Shown: positions 6,526-7,219 of the stretch, in pieces
How positions within the stretch are numbered: position 1 is the stretch's first letter
How the letters are laid out: each line of letters starts with the position of its first letter
NCBI GenBank assembly: GCA_002701705.1
Contig: NZWU01000025.1
Coordinates: 1 to 7,219, forward strand
Reading direction: 5' to 3'
DNA length: 7,219 nt
Origin: Gammaproteobacteria bacterium
Lineage (GTDB): Bacteria; Pseudomonadota; Gammaproteobacteria; GCA-002705445; GCA-002716945
Made by a program: the position numbers and the translations under genes
Notes under the pieces: generated by a model
Told to the model about the DNA's origin: nothing
The model's database searches: none
What the model saw: only the letters and a program-made list of their open reading frames with translations

Positions 6526-7125
6526 TTATTTTTTCAAAGTTTTGTTTATAAAATATTCCAATTGCATTAAAGCTTTAGCTCTATGACTTATCTTATTTTT
6601 TTGTGATGAAGTAATTTGCGCGGAAGTTTTTTTATATTCTGATAAATAAAAAATAGGGTCATATCCAAATCCATTTTTCCCCTGAGAGTTTAATCCTATA
6701 TACCCTTCCCATGAACCAAATGATATAAATGGGTAAGGATCATTAGGAAACCTCATATATACTATTGCACACCTATAGCATGCTTTTCTATCTTCAAATG
6801 GTACGCCATCAAGCTCTTCTAATAATTTGTTATTATTTTCTTCATTTGTGGCATTTTTGCCAGCATACCTAGCTGACTTTATTCCAGGTTTGCCTCCTAG
6901 ATAATCAACTTCTATGCCAGAATCATCTGCTATAGACCCCAAGCCAGTTACCTCAGATGCACTTTTTGCCTTTAATAAAGCATTTTCAACAAAGGTGGAC
7001 CCTGTTTCTTCTACATCGGGGATAGTAATGTCGCGCCAAGTGAGAAGCTCAATGCTTGTTTTATTTAGAATCTTTTCAATTTCTTCAATTTTATCGTTAT
7101 TTTTCGATGCAAGGATAATCTTCAT
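6526..7125 (-). CDS. rdgB: XTP/dITP (non-canonical purine NTP) pyrophosphatase
   Basis: RdgB/HAM1 proteins hydrolyse dITP, XTP and ITP to the monophosphate and PPi in the cytoplasm, keeping deaminated purines out of DNA and RNA. The 199 residues are close to E. coli RdgB (197). Motifs in order are ASKNNDKIEE (6-15, the S/T-x-N-x-x-K phosphate-binding start), ADDSGIEVDYLGGKPG (66-81) with the catalytic-position D68, SARYAG (84-89), GFGYDPIF (152-159, base recognition) and SHRAKAL (180-186). It is the first gene of the minus-strand cluster and ends a few bases before the protease start. No Shine-Dalgarno is visible; a -10-like TATTAG lies six bases before the ATG. Identification is secure. Confidence 0.96.
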   Translation of the reverse strand: MKIILASKNNDKIEEIEKILNKTSIELLTWRDITIPDVEETGSTFVENALLKAKSASEVTGLGSIADDSGIEVDYLGGKPGIKSARYAGKNATNEENNNKLLEELDGVPFEDRKACYRCAIVYMRFPNDPYPFISFGSWEGYIGLNSQGKNGFGYDPIFYLSEYKKTSAQITSSQKNKISHRAKALMQLEYFINKTLKK

Positions 7126-7131
7126 ATATAT

Positions 7132-7159
7132 CTAATAAATTACAGAGTAATATTGTAAA
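7132..7159 (-). promoter_or_regulatory. Putative rdgB promoter
   Basis: On the minus strand TTTACA (7159-7154, four of six to TTGACA) is followed after 16 bases by TATTAG (7137-7132, four of six to TATAAT), then six bases, then the rdgB ATG. The predicted start of transcription coincides with the ATG. Both hexamers are imperfect, so confidence is moderate. Confidence 0.4.
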
Positions 7160-7181
7160 ATTAAAAAAGCATCAATAATAT
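7153..7181 (+). promoter_or_regulatory. Putative promoter of the right-edge gene
   Basis: TTGTAA (7153-7158) and TAATAT (7176-7181) are 17 bases apart, and the ATG at 7188 follows six bases later. The -35 hexamer overlaps that of the divergent rdgB promoter on the other strand, so the two polymerase sites could exclude each other. Each hexamer matches consensus at four of six positions. Confidence 0.35.
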
Positions 7182-7187
7182 AAAAAA

Positions 7188-7219
7188 ATGAAAAAAAGTA
7201 GTCATATTGATAACAAAGG
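7188..7219 (+). CDS. Start of a plus-strand gene, possibly moaC; cut by window edge
   Basis: An ATG at 7188 opens a frame that reads MKKSSHIDNK and stays open to the right edge (ten codons plus two bases). The S-H-I-D spacing followed by a partial glycine codon resembles the N terminus of MoaC, cyclic pyranopterin monophosphate synthase (typically L-T/S-H-I-x-x-x-G ahead of MVDVS). With so few residues this is only a suggestion. A promoter-like pair lies just upstream and no other gene claims this stretch, which supports a real divergent start. Confidence 0.4.
   Translation, partial: MKKSSHIDNK

Noticed and set aside
6914..7135. Plus-strand open frame of 73 codons opposite rdgB
   Set aside because: It is antisense to the conserved ADDSG and N-terminal regions of rdgB and has no independent evidence.

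Overview
The window is AT-rich (roughly 30% G+C by eye), densely coded DNA. It carries housekeeping genes of gammaproteobacterial type: PriA, ferrochelatase, an M48 lipoprotein protease and RdgB. Protein family resemblance, small gaps and the lack of mobile elements suggest a streamlined, probably marine gammaproteobacterium of the SAR86 kind. The lineage is an inference from style; no marker gene here fixes it.

Layout, left to right. Positions 1-788 hold the 5' part of priA on the minus strand, running off the left edge. Positions 789-1204 are the only long non-coding stretch. It holds a tight cluster of three DnaA-box-like 9-mers (849-883), a strong hairpin (897-921) and an AT-rich tract (957-1020), and it separates priA from a divergent plus-strand pair. 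That pair is a small HNH nuclease gene (1205-1789) and hemH (1810-2811). hemH meets pfp tail to tail with overlapping stop codons. From about 7125 down to 2808 four minus-strand genes are packed together: rdgB, an M48 lipoprotein metalloprotease, a stand-alone PolA-type 5' nuclease, and a PPi-dependent phosphofructokinase. A new plus-strand gene starts at 7188 and leaves the window after ten codons; its first residues resemble MoaC.

Functionally the genes cover replication restart (priA), nucleotide-pool cleaning (rdgB), flap/primer removal (5' nuclease), envelope proteolysis (M48), heme synthesis (hemH) and glycolysis (pfp). No defence system, phage, transposon, CRISPR array, rRNA or tRNA is visible.

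Two non-coding signals are the most interesting. First, several start codons lack a Shine-Dalgarno and instead sit 6-8 bases behind a -10-like hexamer, as expected for leaderless mRNAs. The two cleanest are TATAAT-N6-ATG at priA and at the M48 gene. Second, the DnaA-box cluster between priA and the HNH gene, followed by an AT-rich tract, could be a replication origin or a DnaA-controlled promoter region.
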